Counted from the stretch's first letter, positions 43,406 to 52,791 are shown. The stretch is 64,000 nucleotides of DNA from Bombilactobacillus apium (GCF_013385145.1 NZ_JABZEC010000004.1:62001-126000), one strand, 5' to 3'. Made by a program: numbers and translations. The notes: a model not told the origin generated them from the letters alone.

Positions 43406-45931
43406 TTACTCGTCTTTTAATAAACCAAATTTCTGATAGTGTTCTTTTAAATAGTCTAAAGTTAAACTTTGCTCTGTTTTTACCAATTGCTGGGGCACAC
43501 CAGCCGCCAATAATTGTCCGCCGTTACTGCCCCCTCGAGGGCCTAGATCCACGAGGTAATCGGCATTAGCCATTAAATCTAAATCATGGGTAATCATAAT
43601 AATTGTGGCTCCTTGAGCTTTCAATTGATTGAAAACTCCCAAGAGAGTCTGAACATCTAAGGGATGGAGTCCCACTGAAGGCTCATCAAAGACAAACAAG
43701 GTCCCAGCTTGCTTTTTATTTAAATGGCGCATCAATTTCAAGCGCTGAGCTTCCCCACCAGAAAGCGCGGGCGTACTCTCACCTAAATGAAGATAGTCTA
43801 AACCGACTTCTTGTAATAACTGTAATTGTTTAACAATCGCTGGCACTGCTTGGAACACGGGAATTGCTGCACAAACGGAAAGATTCAACAAATCGATAAT
43901 TGTATAGTCTTGCCACCGAAATTGTTGAACTTCCGGCTTGAAGCGTTTCCCTTGGCAAACGGGGCAAGCCACTTCCATATCGGGCAAATACTGCAAATCG
44001 AGGCCAATCGTTCCTAAACCACCACAATGAGGACAGGCTCCTTGTTTGTTATTATAGGAAAAATAAGCTCGGCCATAACCCTGTTCTTGAGCCTTAGGCA
44101 GGGCGGCAAATAAAGTCCGCAGGTGATCCATGATCGAGGTATAAGTGGCAACACTAGAACGCGTATTTTTACCAACTGGCTTGGCATCCACGCTAACCAC
44201 TTGCCGCAAATTCGTCGTTAATTGCGTGACTTGCGCGGGTAAATCTTGCTGGGCCGCTGCCTGCTGGACCGCTGGAACTAGGCTTTCTAAAATTAAACTG
44301 GTTTTGCCGGCTCCGGAAAAACCAGTGACGGCGGTAATTTGCTTTTCCGGAAAAGCAACCCTCAAATCATGCAAGTTAAAATACTGCTGGACTTGAATCT
44401 GGGTTTGGACATCTGTCTCTTTTCCAACTACGGCTTGCTTAGGATGCATAATTTGTGCTTGCCCGGAAATAAAGGGTCCAATTAAAGACTGCGGATTATG
44501 AGTCAAATCTTGCGGAGTTCCGGTCGCAATAATTTGTCCACCCTTAGCGCCAGAGCCCGGTCCAACTTCGATCACCCAATCAGCGGCTTGAATCAAATCC
44601 ACTTCGTGATCGACAACTACCAAAGAATTCCCTCGGGCAATCAAAGAGCGCAAAATATGAATCAAGCCTCGTACATTATCGGGGTGCAAGCCAATCGAGG
44701 GTTCATCCAAGACATAGAGAACTCCAGTGGTCTCAGTCCGCAGCGTTTTGGCTAACTGGATTCGCTGCAATTCACCCGTCGAAAGAGTATTGCCCCGCCG
44801 GGCCAAGGTTAAATAATCCAACCCGAGTTCTAATAACGGTCGCAAAGTAGTGTGTAAATTCTGAAATAGATTTTTAGCTAAGGTCTGCATATTAGCTGGT
44901 AATTGAGCCTGCGTTGTTTGTACCCAATTCTCCAAGTCTCCTAGGGTCAATTCCGATACCTCAACAATATTTTGACCGCCAACTAGTTGCGTTAATAATT
45001 GCGGGTCGAAACGATGCCCCTGACAAGTTGGACAAACCGAAAAGTGGAAGAAACGACTAATCTTCTTGACGGAACTTTCACTTTTACTTGTTTGCATGGA
45101 GTCATAAACAGCCTCATAGGCATTTTCATAGAGGGTACTTTCGCTATGAAATACCCGACCAGTATTTGTATGCAGATCGATAGGATAGCGTTTTTTAGCG
45201 CCATGCAAGACGATCTCTTTTTCCTCAGCTGTCAAATCCTGATAAGGTACATTGAGACGCACCCCCAGAGTTTCCGCCACTTTGGGCATGAAATTTCGGC
45301 CCGGTAAGCGCCAAGAAGCCACCGCACCTTGATCCAAAGTCAAAGTCGGATCGCCAATTAATTTACTTTCATCTAATTCCTGAACCTGACCGGTTCCTTG
45401 GCAAGTCGGACAAGCTCCCCCGGCATTAAAAGAAAAATCTGCTGCTGACCGAGCCGCAAACTGAACGCCACAAGTCGGACAAGTCAACTGCCCCATCCTT
45501 TCGTCAGGTAAGTCCATGGCTTGAGCAATATCTAGACTAGGTGCCAAGCGATGACCATTAGGACAAACCACCGAGCCTAAGCGCGAAAAAATCAAACGAA
45601 CGATATTCAACAACTCACTCATTGACCCAACTGTTGATCGTTCTGAAGGGACTCCCGGACGTTGACGCAAGGCAATTGCTGCCGGAATATGGCGAATCTC
45701 GCGCACCTGGGCGGTTTTACTTTGCCCGAGCCGCCGCCGCGTATAAGTCGACAAAGCTTCTAAATAACGCCGAGAACCTTCAGCATACAAAATTCCCATC
45801 GCTAAAGAACTTTTTCCCGAACCGGAAAGTCCCGAAACTACGACTAACTTATTTAACGGAATATCAATATCAACTTGTTTTAAATTGTGCACTTGACCAC
45901 CGCGCACTTCAATTTGCCTAATCTCTGACAT
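43406..45931 (-). CDS. UvrA2-like ABC ATPase (excinuclease subunit A paralogue)
   Basis: An 841-residue protein with two ABC ATPase modules. Module one has Walker A GLSGSGKSSLAMG, zinc-finger cysteines (CPTC, CPTCQG), signature LSTGELQRIQLAK and Walker B VLYVLDEPSIGLHP; module two has GFSGAGKTSLI, CPHCGG/CPVCQG, LSGGEAQRLKLM and FVFDEPSVGLHP. It is about 100 residues shorter than housekeeping UvrA, the range of class II UvrA proteins found with antibiotic genes. The start at 45931 follows GAGGGGGA. A role in tolerance to DNA-binding drugs is possible; uvrB is not nearby. Confidence 0.9.
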   Translation of the reverse strand: MSEIRQIEVRGGQVHNLKQVDIDIPLNKLVVVSGLSGSGKSSLAMGILYAEGSRRYLEALSTYTRRRLGQSKTAQVREIRHIPAAIALRQRPGVPSERSTVGSMSELLNIVRLIFSRLGSVVCPNGHRLAPSLDIAQAMDLPDERMGQLTCPTCGVQFAARSAADFSFNAGGACPTCQGTGQVQELDESKLIGDPTLTLDQGAVASWRLPGRNFMPKVAETLGVRLNVPYQDLTAEEKEIVLHGAKKRYPIDLHTNTGRVFHSESTLYENAYEAVYDSMQTSKSESSVKKISRFFHFSVCPTCQGHRFDPQLLTQLVGGQNIVEVSELTLGDLENWVQTTQAQLPANMQTLAKNLFQNLHTTLRPLLELGLDYLTLARRGNTLSTGELQRIQLAKTLRTETTGVLYVLDEPSIGLHPDNVRGLIHILRSLIARGNSLVVVDHEVDLIQAADWVIEVGPGSGAKGGQIIATGTPQDLTHNPQSLIGPFISGQAQIMHPKQAVVGKETDVQTQIQVQQYFNLHDLRVAFPEKQITAVTGFSGAGKTSLILESLVPAVQQAAAQQDLPAQVTQLTTNLRQVVSVDAKPVGKNTRSSVATYTSIMDHLRTLFAALPKAQEQGYGRAYFSYNNKQGACPHCGGLGTIGLDLQYLPDMEVACPVCQGKRFKPEVQQFRWQDYTIIDLLNLSVCAAIPVFQAVPAIVKQLQLLQEVGLDYLHLGESTPALSGGEAQRLKLMRHLNKKQAGTLFVFDEPSVGLHPLDVQTLLGVFNQLKAQGATIIMITHDLDLMANADYLVDLGPRGGSNGGQLLAAGVPQQLVKTEQSLTLDYLKEHYQKFGLLKDE

Positions 45932-46224
45932 CAACTGTCCCCCTCTGAGCTTGCTTGCGCCAAGAAAGCTCCTTTTCGTTTTCATTGTAACAAAAGGGAC
46001 CCGCAACTCAACCGGAAAAGAAAAATCAGCCCCAGATTATGATTTTAGTCGGATATCTAAAACTTCCTCTTAATAATCAAAATTCTTAGTTAACGAAGAG
46101 TCTCTTTACCAATCGCCCAAGTTTCCAATCTCGCCTTAATAGAAGTTGTATAATCTTAGGTAAATCACTTTTTGTTTCTTACTAGCGCAAAAAAGAAATG
46201 CAACTTGTTTAAAGGAGTTTATCG

Positions 46225-47310
46225 ATGTCGAACCCGACCACTAAACAACCCCGAAATTCTAATCTTGAAGGGTTGCGAATTTTTTCTATGTTTCTGATTG
46301 TCTTGGGACATTTCATTTTTTACACTAACTGGGACTTTCAACAAACTGACCTCTGGCTCCGAACCGCAATCCAATGGCTATGGGCCGGCGGTAAGCTGGG
46401 AGTTAATCTTTTCATCCTAATCAGCGCCTATTTCTTGAGCCAATCTACCAGACAGAGTCCCAATTGGGCTAGTTTGGGAAAGTTATGGCTGCAAGTCTGG
46501 TTTTACGCCGTGGTCTTATTTGGCTTTGGGGTCGGAATTTTGCACTTACCCTGGCATGGCAAAAATCTCCTGCAGGCTTTATTTCCCTTAACCACTGGAG
46601 CTTATTGGTTCGTGACCGCTTATTTTGGCCTTGTAATTCTTGCTCCCGTGATCAATTTTGCCGTTCAACGTCTAGACTTCAAACACTACTCTTATCTTTT
46701 ACTTTTCTTGCTGGCTCTGACCTTCATCGAATGTACCACCGGTAACCACGCTCTCGGCTTAACCAACGACAATATCCCCACATTAATCATCACTTACCTG
46801 GTCGGAGGTTACCTGCAAAGGTTCCCCCACTTTTGGCAAAAAATCTCCAACAAGCAGCTTTACCTAATTATTGCTAGCTGCTTACTACTCCTCTATTTAT
46901 CGACTTTAAGTATTAATCTCCTTGAAAGTTGGCGCCAACAAAGCGGGGTCCGTTCTTCCGTCGTCTGGCGTTATTACGTTAGCTCTAGTCCCTTTCAGTT
47001 AATCAACGCCGCCGCTATTTTTCTTCTTGTTCTTCGACGCCCACCTAAGCAGCGGCAATCCATTAATTACTTAGCTCACGGCGTCTTTGGTGTCTATTTG
47101 ATTCACGACAATCTCTTACTCAGCCCCTGGCTGTGGAATCATCTGATCAATGCTGGCGCCCAAAAATGTTCGTTGTGGATCTTCCCGCAAGCCCTCTTGG
47201 TGGCTGCTAGCATCCTGATTGTGGGCTTGATCTGTGATAACTTCCGCCAAGTCCTCTTCCAAGCTGGGGCAGTTCTGGTCCGTAAAATCAAGGCCCCTCA
47301 TCAGCAATAA
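46225..47310 (+). CDS. Membrane acyltransferase (acyltransferase 3/OafA-like)
   Basis: A 361-residue protein with about ten helices and the acyltransferase-3 N-terminus NSNLEGLRIFSMFLIVLGH, which carries the conserved His, then LGVNLFILISAYFLSQS. Such enzymes put acyl groups on surface sugars, such as O-acetyl groups on exopolysaccharide or wall polymers. AAAGGAG lies before the start. It is the only plus-strand gene between the UvrA2-like gene and the later ABC module. Confidence 0.9.
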   Translation: MSNPTTKQPRNSNLEGLRIFSMFLIVLGHFIFYTNWDFQQTDLWLRTAIQWLWAGGKLGVNLFILISAYFLSQSTRQSPNWASLGKLWLQVWFYAVVLFGFGVGILHLPWHGKNLLQALFPLTTGAYWFVTAYFGLVILAPVINFAVQRLDFKHYSYLLLFLLALTFIECTTGNHALGLTNDNIPTLIITYLVGGYLQRFPHFWQKISNKQLYLIIASCLLLLYLSTLSINLLESWRQQSGVRSSVVWRYYVSSSPFQLINAAAIFLLVLRRPPKQRQSINYLAHGVFGVYLIHDNLLLSPWLWNHLINAGAQKCSLWIFPQALLVAASILIVGLICDNFRQVLFQAGAVLVRKIKAPHQQ

Positions 47311-47370
47311 TTCTCGCTAACAATACCTGAAAACTCTTAATTATTTCAGGGCCGCTTACTTTTCCAAGTT

Positions 47371-47745
47371 TTATAATAATAACTGTTTTTCTTTACCCAA
47401 GAGCGACCAACGTGCTCCTAAACCAGTTAGTGTTCGAATAATTCCGACTAATAAGATGACTACCCACATCGAGTAACCGTGATTTAATAATAGGCCCCCA
47501 AACCAAGAGCCCGCGGGAATAGAGGCGAAAGAAACCATCCGCGTTACTGCCACTCGTCCCAGTAACTCTTGCGGAACAGTTCGCTGCCGCAAGGTAAAGT
47601 AAATAATGACATTGATATTAGTAAAAAAACTGACTAGCCCTAAGACGAGGCCGATATAAATATAATTCGTACTGATCAAAAGTAATAGCGTACTTAAACC
47701 AGCGCCAATAGTGCTCGCTGACAGCAAGACTCCAGCCCGCCAGTT
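47371..47745 (-). pseudogene. C-terminal fragment of an MFS transporter
   Basis: Only the last four or so membrane helices of an MFS protein remain (LGLVSFFTNINVIIYFTLRQ, ELLGRVAVTRMVSFASIPAG, GGLLLNHGYSMWVVILL). Upstream of about 47745 the frame closes with a TAA and no start or ribosome binding site is present. The pattern fits the NreB/MdtG-like group. It is a relic. Confidence 0.75.
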
Positions 47746-48300
47746 TAGTTAAATGAAGGAATTGTTTTGATGCTAATAACCGAAAAATTTTAACAAGTCA
47801 GATCACCTGCTTTCTCTAGTTTTAAATTACCCCCTTGACTAATACTCTAACTTTTATAAATTTTCTTAAAGAGGAGACCCTGACAGTTACTGACTAGGAA
47901 TTCCAATTTTAGATAATATAAAAACCATACCCTTCACACTAGGTATGGCTTTGAAACGACTTTTCGTATTCATCTGGCTGGCTGCCAACAAAGATTTTTC
48001 TAATTTTCGAGTAAATTGGATCATAATTTAGACAGATTGACCCAAATTGCTATAGGCGAAATCGCCGGAACATCCTATACTAAAGATGGTCCTATGGCTG
48101 TGGGACTATCAAATCCCCTTCTAGCGGTGACCAAGGTTAGCCCCTCAGACGCTGACCGCAGTCAAAGTCAAAGCTACGATATAATTCTCAAAATTAAATT
48201 TTTGGGGATTATATTATTTATAGACTTATTTTCTGTCGCAAAAACCAGTGATTTCTAATAACTTAACTAATTCATCAATTAAAATCTATCTTTATTGAAA
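47746..48300. other. Intergenic stretch with a hairpin and one doubtful ORF
   Basis: AAACCATACC and GGTATGGCTTT (about 47926-47953) form a hairpin very like the terminator of the Fst-like locus at 57537, so an old type I toxin-antitoxin locus may have stood here, but no toxin ORF is recognisable. A plus-strand ORF at 48016-48258 (GEIAGTSYTKDGPMAVG) has no ribosome binding site and no known family. Confidence 0.35.
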
Positions 48301-48342
48301 ATTTCAAAGAAATCAAAGTAGATTGTGTGATACAATAACTTT

Positions 48343-48474
48343 GCAACCCAAATACGTCAACTCGTTATGAGATTGAGTAATTATCGTGAATTTTTCAGGT
48401 AATTACACGCCTTTCTCTGTAATTATAACCCCCCACGATAAAAAGGTCAGCCGCCTTCTGGTTCGGCCTTTTTA
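48343..48474 (+). ncRNA. Candidate small RNA with own promoter and terminator
   Basis: An extended -10 (TGATACAAT, -10 hexamer 48331-48336) is followed about 100 bases later by AAAAAGG-TCAG-CCG and CGG-CCTTTTT (48438-48473), a terminator that can work in both directions. No ORF with a ribosome binding site lies between. It would give a transcript of about 130 bases; on the other strand the same hairpin ends the BlaR1 operon. Confidence 0.4.
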
Positions 48475-48563
48475 TTATGCCAGAAATAAAAATAGCCCAC
48501 TCCGTTCATCTACGAAACTAAGCTATCAGTCATATTTGGGTGGAAAGCAAATTAACTTTAACA

Positions 48564-48830
48564 TTAAACTCGGATCCATCCACCAATCCAATGAAGGTTG
48601 GTATGATCATAGAGCCGCTTATATACATGACCGTTAATTGACTTAAAGTGCCAGTATAGAAATGGCTTAAAAGTTTCTGCATGAACATTTTGAGAAATTT
48701 GCTGTTCTGACGAAATACTCTCTGTATTGGTAGTAGCTGCTTGACTTACTTGGGAATGAAAACAGAAGATTCCTAAACTAAAAATAGCTATAACTAAACT
48801 CCAAGTTAAACGTTGCTTCTTATTTTCCAC
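48564..48830 (-). CDS. Small secreted protein of the BlaI/BlaR1 operon
   Basis: An 88-residue protein from GTG 48830 (GGAGAAG upstream), overlapping the end of the BlaR1-like gene by 11 bases. A signal peptide (KKQRLTWSLVIAIFSLGIFC, cut near SQAA) leaves about 55 residues with a Ser/Thr/Gln-rich part and an aromatic C-terminus, PFLYWHFKSINGHVYK then LYDHTNLHWIGGWIRV. No family is recognised. Coupling to a BlaR1-type sensor suggests it is an effector, a regulator, or an antimicrobial or signal peptide of this system. Confidence 0.7.
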   Translation of the reverse strand: MENKKQRLTWSLVIAIFSLGIFCFHSQVSQAATTNTESISSEQQISQNVHAETFKPFLYWHFKSINGHVYKRLYDHTNLHWIGGWIRV

Positions 48831-49959
48831 TGAGCTTCTCCTCACGAATTTTTAGTTTGTTGACTGACGGATCTTTAATATTATCTACTGTGCCCACAAT
48901 ATGACCATCAATAACTAAATAATACTTTTTACCTTTTTTCAATAAATAATCTTTAGAATTGCCTTTCGGATATACTCTGTAAGTTCCCTTTGTATTGGGA
49001 GCATTGGAGATATCCGGTTCAACAACTATTGAAGTAACAAGAAAAAGTAATAATGGAATCACAATAATTGATACCAGATGAGTATGTTTAAAACGATGGT
49101 CTTCAAACATAAACTTAATTCTGCGAGATAATGTGTGTTCTTCAGCAATTGTAAACTGCAAAGAAAGTAATGAATCCTTTTTCTTAGAACCTCCACTTAT
49201 ACTCTTTGAAATTTCAACTAAGCTTTCTGCGTAGACAAGATCAGAATCATTGCGATCAATCTTCCGTTCAACTTGAGAATCAACATACATCTCTAGAACT
49301 AATGCAAACTGAGTTCTAAAACGATAAATCGGTGGAAACCACCAATATAGACAAATCACAAGCTCTACAACTGCTTTACTCCACAAATCATGATTCCGAA
49401 TGTGCTGAACTTCATGACTAAGAATAAAATCCAAATATTTACTATTTTCTAATTGCTTAGGGATAATAATTTTGGGCTTTAGTAAACCAACAACAAAAGG
49501 AGATCCCGAAAAATCTAAATAATAAATCGGAATAGTATGATGTCTAAACTTACTATGCTTATTTGATGATTCAAATTTGACCGGTTCCAACAATTGCTCA
49601 ATAATTCTCGAACTATGAGTTTGGTGATAAATCAGCAAACTAACTTTAATAGCTACACCAATAGTCCAAACAACTATTATAATCAACCACGGATCAATAT
49701 AAAGCCCATGATAGGTCAATAAATCTTGATGCAAGAATTCATAAAGTACCGATAAAAAGTGCGGAGCTTTAATAGTTTTAGTGTTAATTAACTCAACTGG
49801 AAGACATAACCTAACAACAAGTAGAACACAAAATGATAATAAGAAATCGACTCGAAATACCTTATATAGCGATGTTTTATCTAAAATAAATTCAAAGATT
49901 ACAATTAGTAACGTAGCAAATAGAATTGAGATTAATATTGACGATAAAGATAAATGCAT
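48820..49959 (-). CDS. BlaR1/MecR1-like M56 metallopeptidase sensor
   Basis: A 379-residue protein with four helices arranged as in BlaR1, and the M56 zinc motif HEVQHIRNHD between helices 3 and 4, followed by a conserved Glu (VLEMYVDSQVE). After the last helix (about 290-310) only some 60 extracellular residues remain, so the penicillin-binding sensor domain of true BlaR1 is absent. It is 12 bases after blaI-like and overlaps a small secreted-protein gene. The signal is therefore not expected to be a covalently bound beta-lactam. Confidence 0.9.
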   Translation of the reverse strand: MHLSLSSILISILFATLLIVIFEFILDKTSLYKVFRVDFLLSFCVLLVVRLCLPVELINTKTIKAPHFLSVLYEFLHQDLLTYHGLYIDPWLIIIVVWTIGVAIKVSLLIYHQTHSSRIIEQLLEPVKFESSNKHSKFRHHTIPIYYLDFSGSPFVVGLLKPKIIIPKQLENSKYLDFILSHEVQHIRNHDLWSKAVVELVICLYWWFPPIYRFRTQFALVLEMYVDSQVERKIDRNDSDLVYAESLVEISKSISGGSKKKDSLLSLQFTIAEEHTLSRRIKFMFEDHRFKHTHLVSIIVIPLLLFLVTSIVVEPDISNAPNTKGTYRVYPKGNSKDYLLKKGKKYYLVIDGHIVGTVDNIKDPSVNKLKIREEKLSGK

Positions 49960-49971
49960 AGTTTCCTCTTA

Positions 49972-50343
49972 TTAATCCTTATTCTTACGCTGTTCTTGGA
50001 TATAGTCTTCGATTTGAGTTAGTTCTGCTTCGCTACTTTTGCCGATAAATTGTGCTACTAATTGCAACATGCTCCCGCGAGAAACCAAGGAGTCCAAGTA
50101 AGCTTCTTGACTAATAGCTGGACGATACTGTCGAGTCAAGACGGTCCCGCTATACCCAACTCCAGCAGTTTTGATCATATCGTTAGAAAGTAACCGTCTC
50201 AAAACAGTCTGCACCGTATTTTGACTCAACTTAGAATCTGTCGCTGCGATCTCTTTAGCTGACAAGGCTTCGTGATTGTTCCAAAGAACCTGCATAATTT
50301 GCAATTCACGCTTTGTAAAGTTAAATTTTTTCATTAAGTCCAC
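49972..50343 (-). CDS. BlaI/MecI-family repressor
   Basis: A 123-residue winged-helix repressor: FTKRELQIMQVLWNNHEALS, KLSQNTVQTVLRRL (recognition helix), and a C-terminal dimerisation part with the region normally cut after sensor activation (AQFIGKSSEAELTQIEDYI). It is the first gene of the operon with the M56 sensor. The palindrome TTCACCAATTTAACAAC.. region just upstream (TTCACCAATTT.. AAATTGGTGAA, 50361-50390) is a likely operator. Confidence 0.92.
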   Translation of the reverse strand: MDLMKKFNFTKRELQIMQVLWNNHEALSAKEIAATDSKLSQNTVQTVLRRLLSNDMIKTAGVGYSGTVLTRQYRPAISQEAYLDSLVSRGSMLQLVAQFIGKSSEAELTQIEDYIQEQRKNKD

Positions 50344-50360
50344 CTCCTTATTCTGTATTT

Positions 50361-50390
50361 CACCAATTTTACAACTAAATTGGTGAATTT
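50361..50390. promoter_or_regulatory. Palindromic operator candidate before the BlaI-like gene
   Basis: TTCACCAATTT (50361-50371) and AAATTGGTGAA (50380-50390) are perfect 11-base arms about 20 bases upstream of the blaI-like start, the usual place for the autoregulatory BlaI/MecI operator. Confidence 0.7.
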
Positions 50391-50416
50391 TAAATCAGCC
50401 AGTTTAAAAATATCCA

Positions 50417-50752
50417 TTATTCATCTTTACTTTTATCCCCTTCAGAATTTGTTGTCATCTCTGCTTTAGATTTAACAACTTCTTCTTCTTCGTAGATTTC
50501 GATAATTTCTCGTGCAATGGATAAAGTAATCGCCCCGTCTGTCGCCAGACGCATGACTTTGACTAGGAATGGATCCTTCTCACGCTCTTCTACAGCGTTC
50601 AATTTCCTGATGATTCCGTCAAGACGAATTCTGACTGTAGGATAAGAAATACCATACAATTCAGCAACTTTCTTTAATGATCCTGACAATGCAACAAAGT
50701 TTCTAATAAATTCTAAATCATCATCTGATAATTCAATATACCAAGGACTCAT
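50417..50752 (-). CDS. DUF2089 family protein
   Basis: A 111-residue protein with a helix-turn-helix-like stretch (LSGSLKKVAELYGISYPTVRIRLDGII) as in DUF2089, and an acidic, lysine-rich tail. The ATG at 50752 lies behind AGGAGGTGA. DUF2089 proteins are presumed DNA-binding regulators; a membrane protein gene often follows, but here the next gene on the strand is the BlaI-like repressor. Confidence 0.82.
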   Translation of the reverse strand: MSPWYIELSDDDLEFIRNFVALSGSLKKVAELYGISYPTVRIRLDGIIRKLNAVEEREKDPFLVKVMRLATDGAITLSIAREIIEIYEEEEVVKSKAEMTTNSEGDKSKDE

Positions 50753-50914
50753 AAGAATCACCTCCTTAGTAGCAACTTTAAATTAAGTTGACTTAAAAGG
50801 CAATAATTAATTGAATTTATTTTATTAGACCTTCAGCTTAATTTTTCAATTTGGAAATATATTAACTTGTTTTATAAAAGTGTGCTAGGAAGGAGTTGGT
50901 GACTTTTAAACTAG

Positions 50915-51131
50915 ACAACAAAGAACCCCGCCACGACCAAATCACGGGGCTCTTCCATAGATTTATCCGATGGTGGACTATAATATGGATAATAAAATAA
51001 TCTAAATGAAATTGTTCTAGAGAAAGGAGTAGCCTAGGGTCCACCCAAATAGACACCTAGAATTGGAAATAAGCAACGAATCACCATCGAATTGGAATCA
51101 GTACAGGAAAAATTCCTGTAACTTGATTGTA
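50915..51131 (-). ncRNA. Candidate structured RNA of about 200 bases
   Basis: An extended -10 on the minus strand (TGTGCTACAAT; hexamer at 51126-51131) precedes about 200 bases ending in a GC-rich hairpin AGAACCCCG (50922-50930)/CGGGGCTCT (50945-50953). Inside are ACAGGAA/TTCCTGT (51103-51119), CTAGG/CCTAG (51034-51060), and a long-range pair CACCATCG (51082-51089) with CGATGGTG (50968-50975). No credible ORF is present. The family was not identified. Confidence 0.45.
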
Positions 51132-51367
51132 GCACATAATTAGCAAATGTTATCTTTAAATTTAGGTATATTTGTTAAATTGTGAGGAATTCGAAATTAT
51201 TTTGGATTCTAGCCGGTCTGTCGCTGAAAAGAAATTGATTTATGGTAACGCTTTTCCCTATTAGAATAGGATTTTAAGGTTTTTTCTAACTTAACTTATC
51301 TTTTTTGATAATTTTTTATTTTTGGCTTGAGTGCCAAATTTGAGAAATAATTTTCTATTCGTAACTT

Positions 51368-51396
51368 AAAAAGTGTCGCAAATTGCGACACTTTTT
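51368..51396. terminator. Bidirectional terminator
   Basis: AAAAAGTGTCGCAA and TTGCGACACTTTTT are perfect arms with A and T tracts on both sides, located between the structured RNA region and the fic relic. Confidence 0.85.
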
Positions 51397-51484
51397 GTAT
51401 TTTGTACCATATTCTAATTTTCCGATAGTCAGCAAGAGCGATTAAAATGGATGATCTAATTATCACCAGTGGGCTTATTTTGAA

Positions 51485-52182
51485 TATTTCTTTTTAGCTT
51501 TTTCTAAGGTTTGCTTAGCAATTCCTCCAAATACCGTGCTCATAGGTCCAATTTTTAATCTGGGTTATATCCCCACTAAAATAGTAATCAATAACTAGCC
51601 GATTCCATTGAGACCATTGATTTAGTGGTACATTAATAATTCCCGCGCCACCATCAACCATGATTTTATTAGCTGCAATAGTTGCCGTTCGCTTATTACC
51701 GTCCCAAAAATCCGTTGGTGCAGATTATGATAGATCAGGGTTAAAGCCTTATCAGTCGTTGTCTTAGATGAATTCATTAACTTATTAACAAAGTCGTTTT
51801 CCTGCTCTTCATCAATCAATGGTGGCTCAAAATAATATCCCTCTCCGAGATCCACTCCACCTTGACCAGTTCTTAATTCACCAAGAAATAGAGCATCTTT
51901 GGCAGCTACTACTTGATTAATTTTCTTTTCAAAATTTAAATTAAAAGGCTGCTCATCTTGAGTGATTAACTGCCAACCCTTTTTCAGAGCAACAATTGTA
52001 TTAATATCGTCAATTGGAACACCATCAACCTCTAAGCCATCAATAATTGTTTAGATTAGAATCAGGGTGGTTCTTATCCCTTCAAAGCGCGAAGTTCTAT
52101 GAACCAATTTAGTAAAGTTCATTCAGATAAAACGTCGATTTTGATCTGGAGACAGCTGAAACTTATCTACAAAAATAACCAT
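51485..52182 (-). pseudogene. Second Fic-family gene, frameshifted
   Basis: From ATG 52182 (AGGAG upstream) pieces in two frames give VIFVDKFQLSPDQNRRFI, VHRTSRFEGI, TIVALKKGWQLITQDEQP, YYFEPPLIDEEQENDFV, IYHNLHQTDFWDGNKRTATI and IINVPLNQWSQWNR. The GNKRTA part is the Fic active-site loop, with the His position changed in this copy. A stop near 52118 and a frame change near 51720 break the gene. Confidence 0.75.
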
Positions 52183-52200
52183 TCATCTCCTGGCTAACAA

Positions 52201-52791
52201 TTAAACGAAGGGGTTACCGTATTTATTACAATACTGGTAAAAACCCGCTTTGGATAAATAAATATCTTTATCAATTTGTTGATTATCTTTAAAACGAATC
52301 ATTTTTAAGACTTGCTGCGTAAATTCTAAAGCGGCTGTCCCATTAGTAGTGACTAGGTGCCGATCAGGCACCGCCTGCTTTTCGACAAACTCGGTTTTAT
52401 TTTGATATTTGCTAAAATTTTTCCATAAATATTGGGCATTGCCAGTATGCTTGAAAGCAGTAAGTAATCCATTTTGGGCAAGATAATCAACCGCTCCACA
52501 AATAGCTCCAGTAAATTTACCATTAGTTAAACGATCTTGCACTATTCGCTTTAATAGATCATTTTCGATCGTCCAAGAATTCCCACCAACCAATATTAAC
52601 AATTCACAATCGGTAGGTACTTCTGCTAATTGATAATCAACTACCGTCTTAAATCGCCCAATTGAAACTACTTCCTTTGCAAGTGAAGCCGTTTTGACTT
52701 CCCATTTGGAATCCTGATTTAAGATACTTGAGAGGTAAGCGCTCTCCCAATCAGCATATTCGTCTAATATCAAAAAAACCGCTTATTTCAC
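52201..52791 (-). pseudogene. DJ-1/PfpI-family protein with a stop at codon 3
   Basis: A GTG at 52791 with AGGAGG eight bases upstream starts a frame that meets TAA at codon 3 (52783-52785) and then reads AVFLILDEYADWESAYL in frame to 52201. The protein has the DJ-1 elements LLILVGGNSW and the nucleophile Cys in GAICGAVDYLAQNGLL. A TTG at 52773 might rescue a shortened product, but no ribosome binding site serves it. Function in vivo is doubtful. Confidence 0.72.

Noticed and set aside
48016-48258. 80-aa plus-strand ORF
   Set aside because: No ribosome binding site, no recognisable domain and it runs into low-complexity sequence. The first 50 residues look protein-like, so it may be an old remnant, but not a supported gene.
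48820-49959. A beta-lactam resistance regulator
   Set aside because: The BlaR1-like protein lacks the extracellular penicillin-binding domain and no beta-lactamase or PBP2a gene is linked.
50862-51056. 64-aa ORF overlapping the structured RNA candidate
   Set aside because: No ribosome binding site, and it runs through the terminator-like hairpin and the internal helices.
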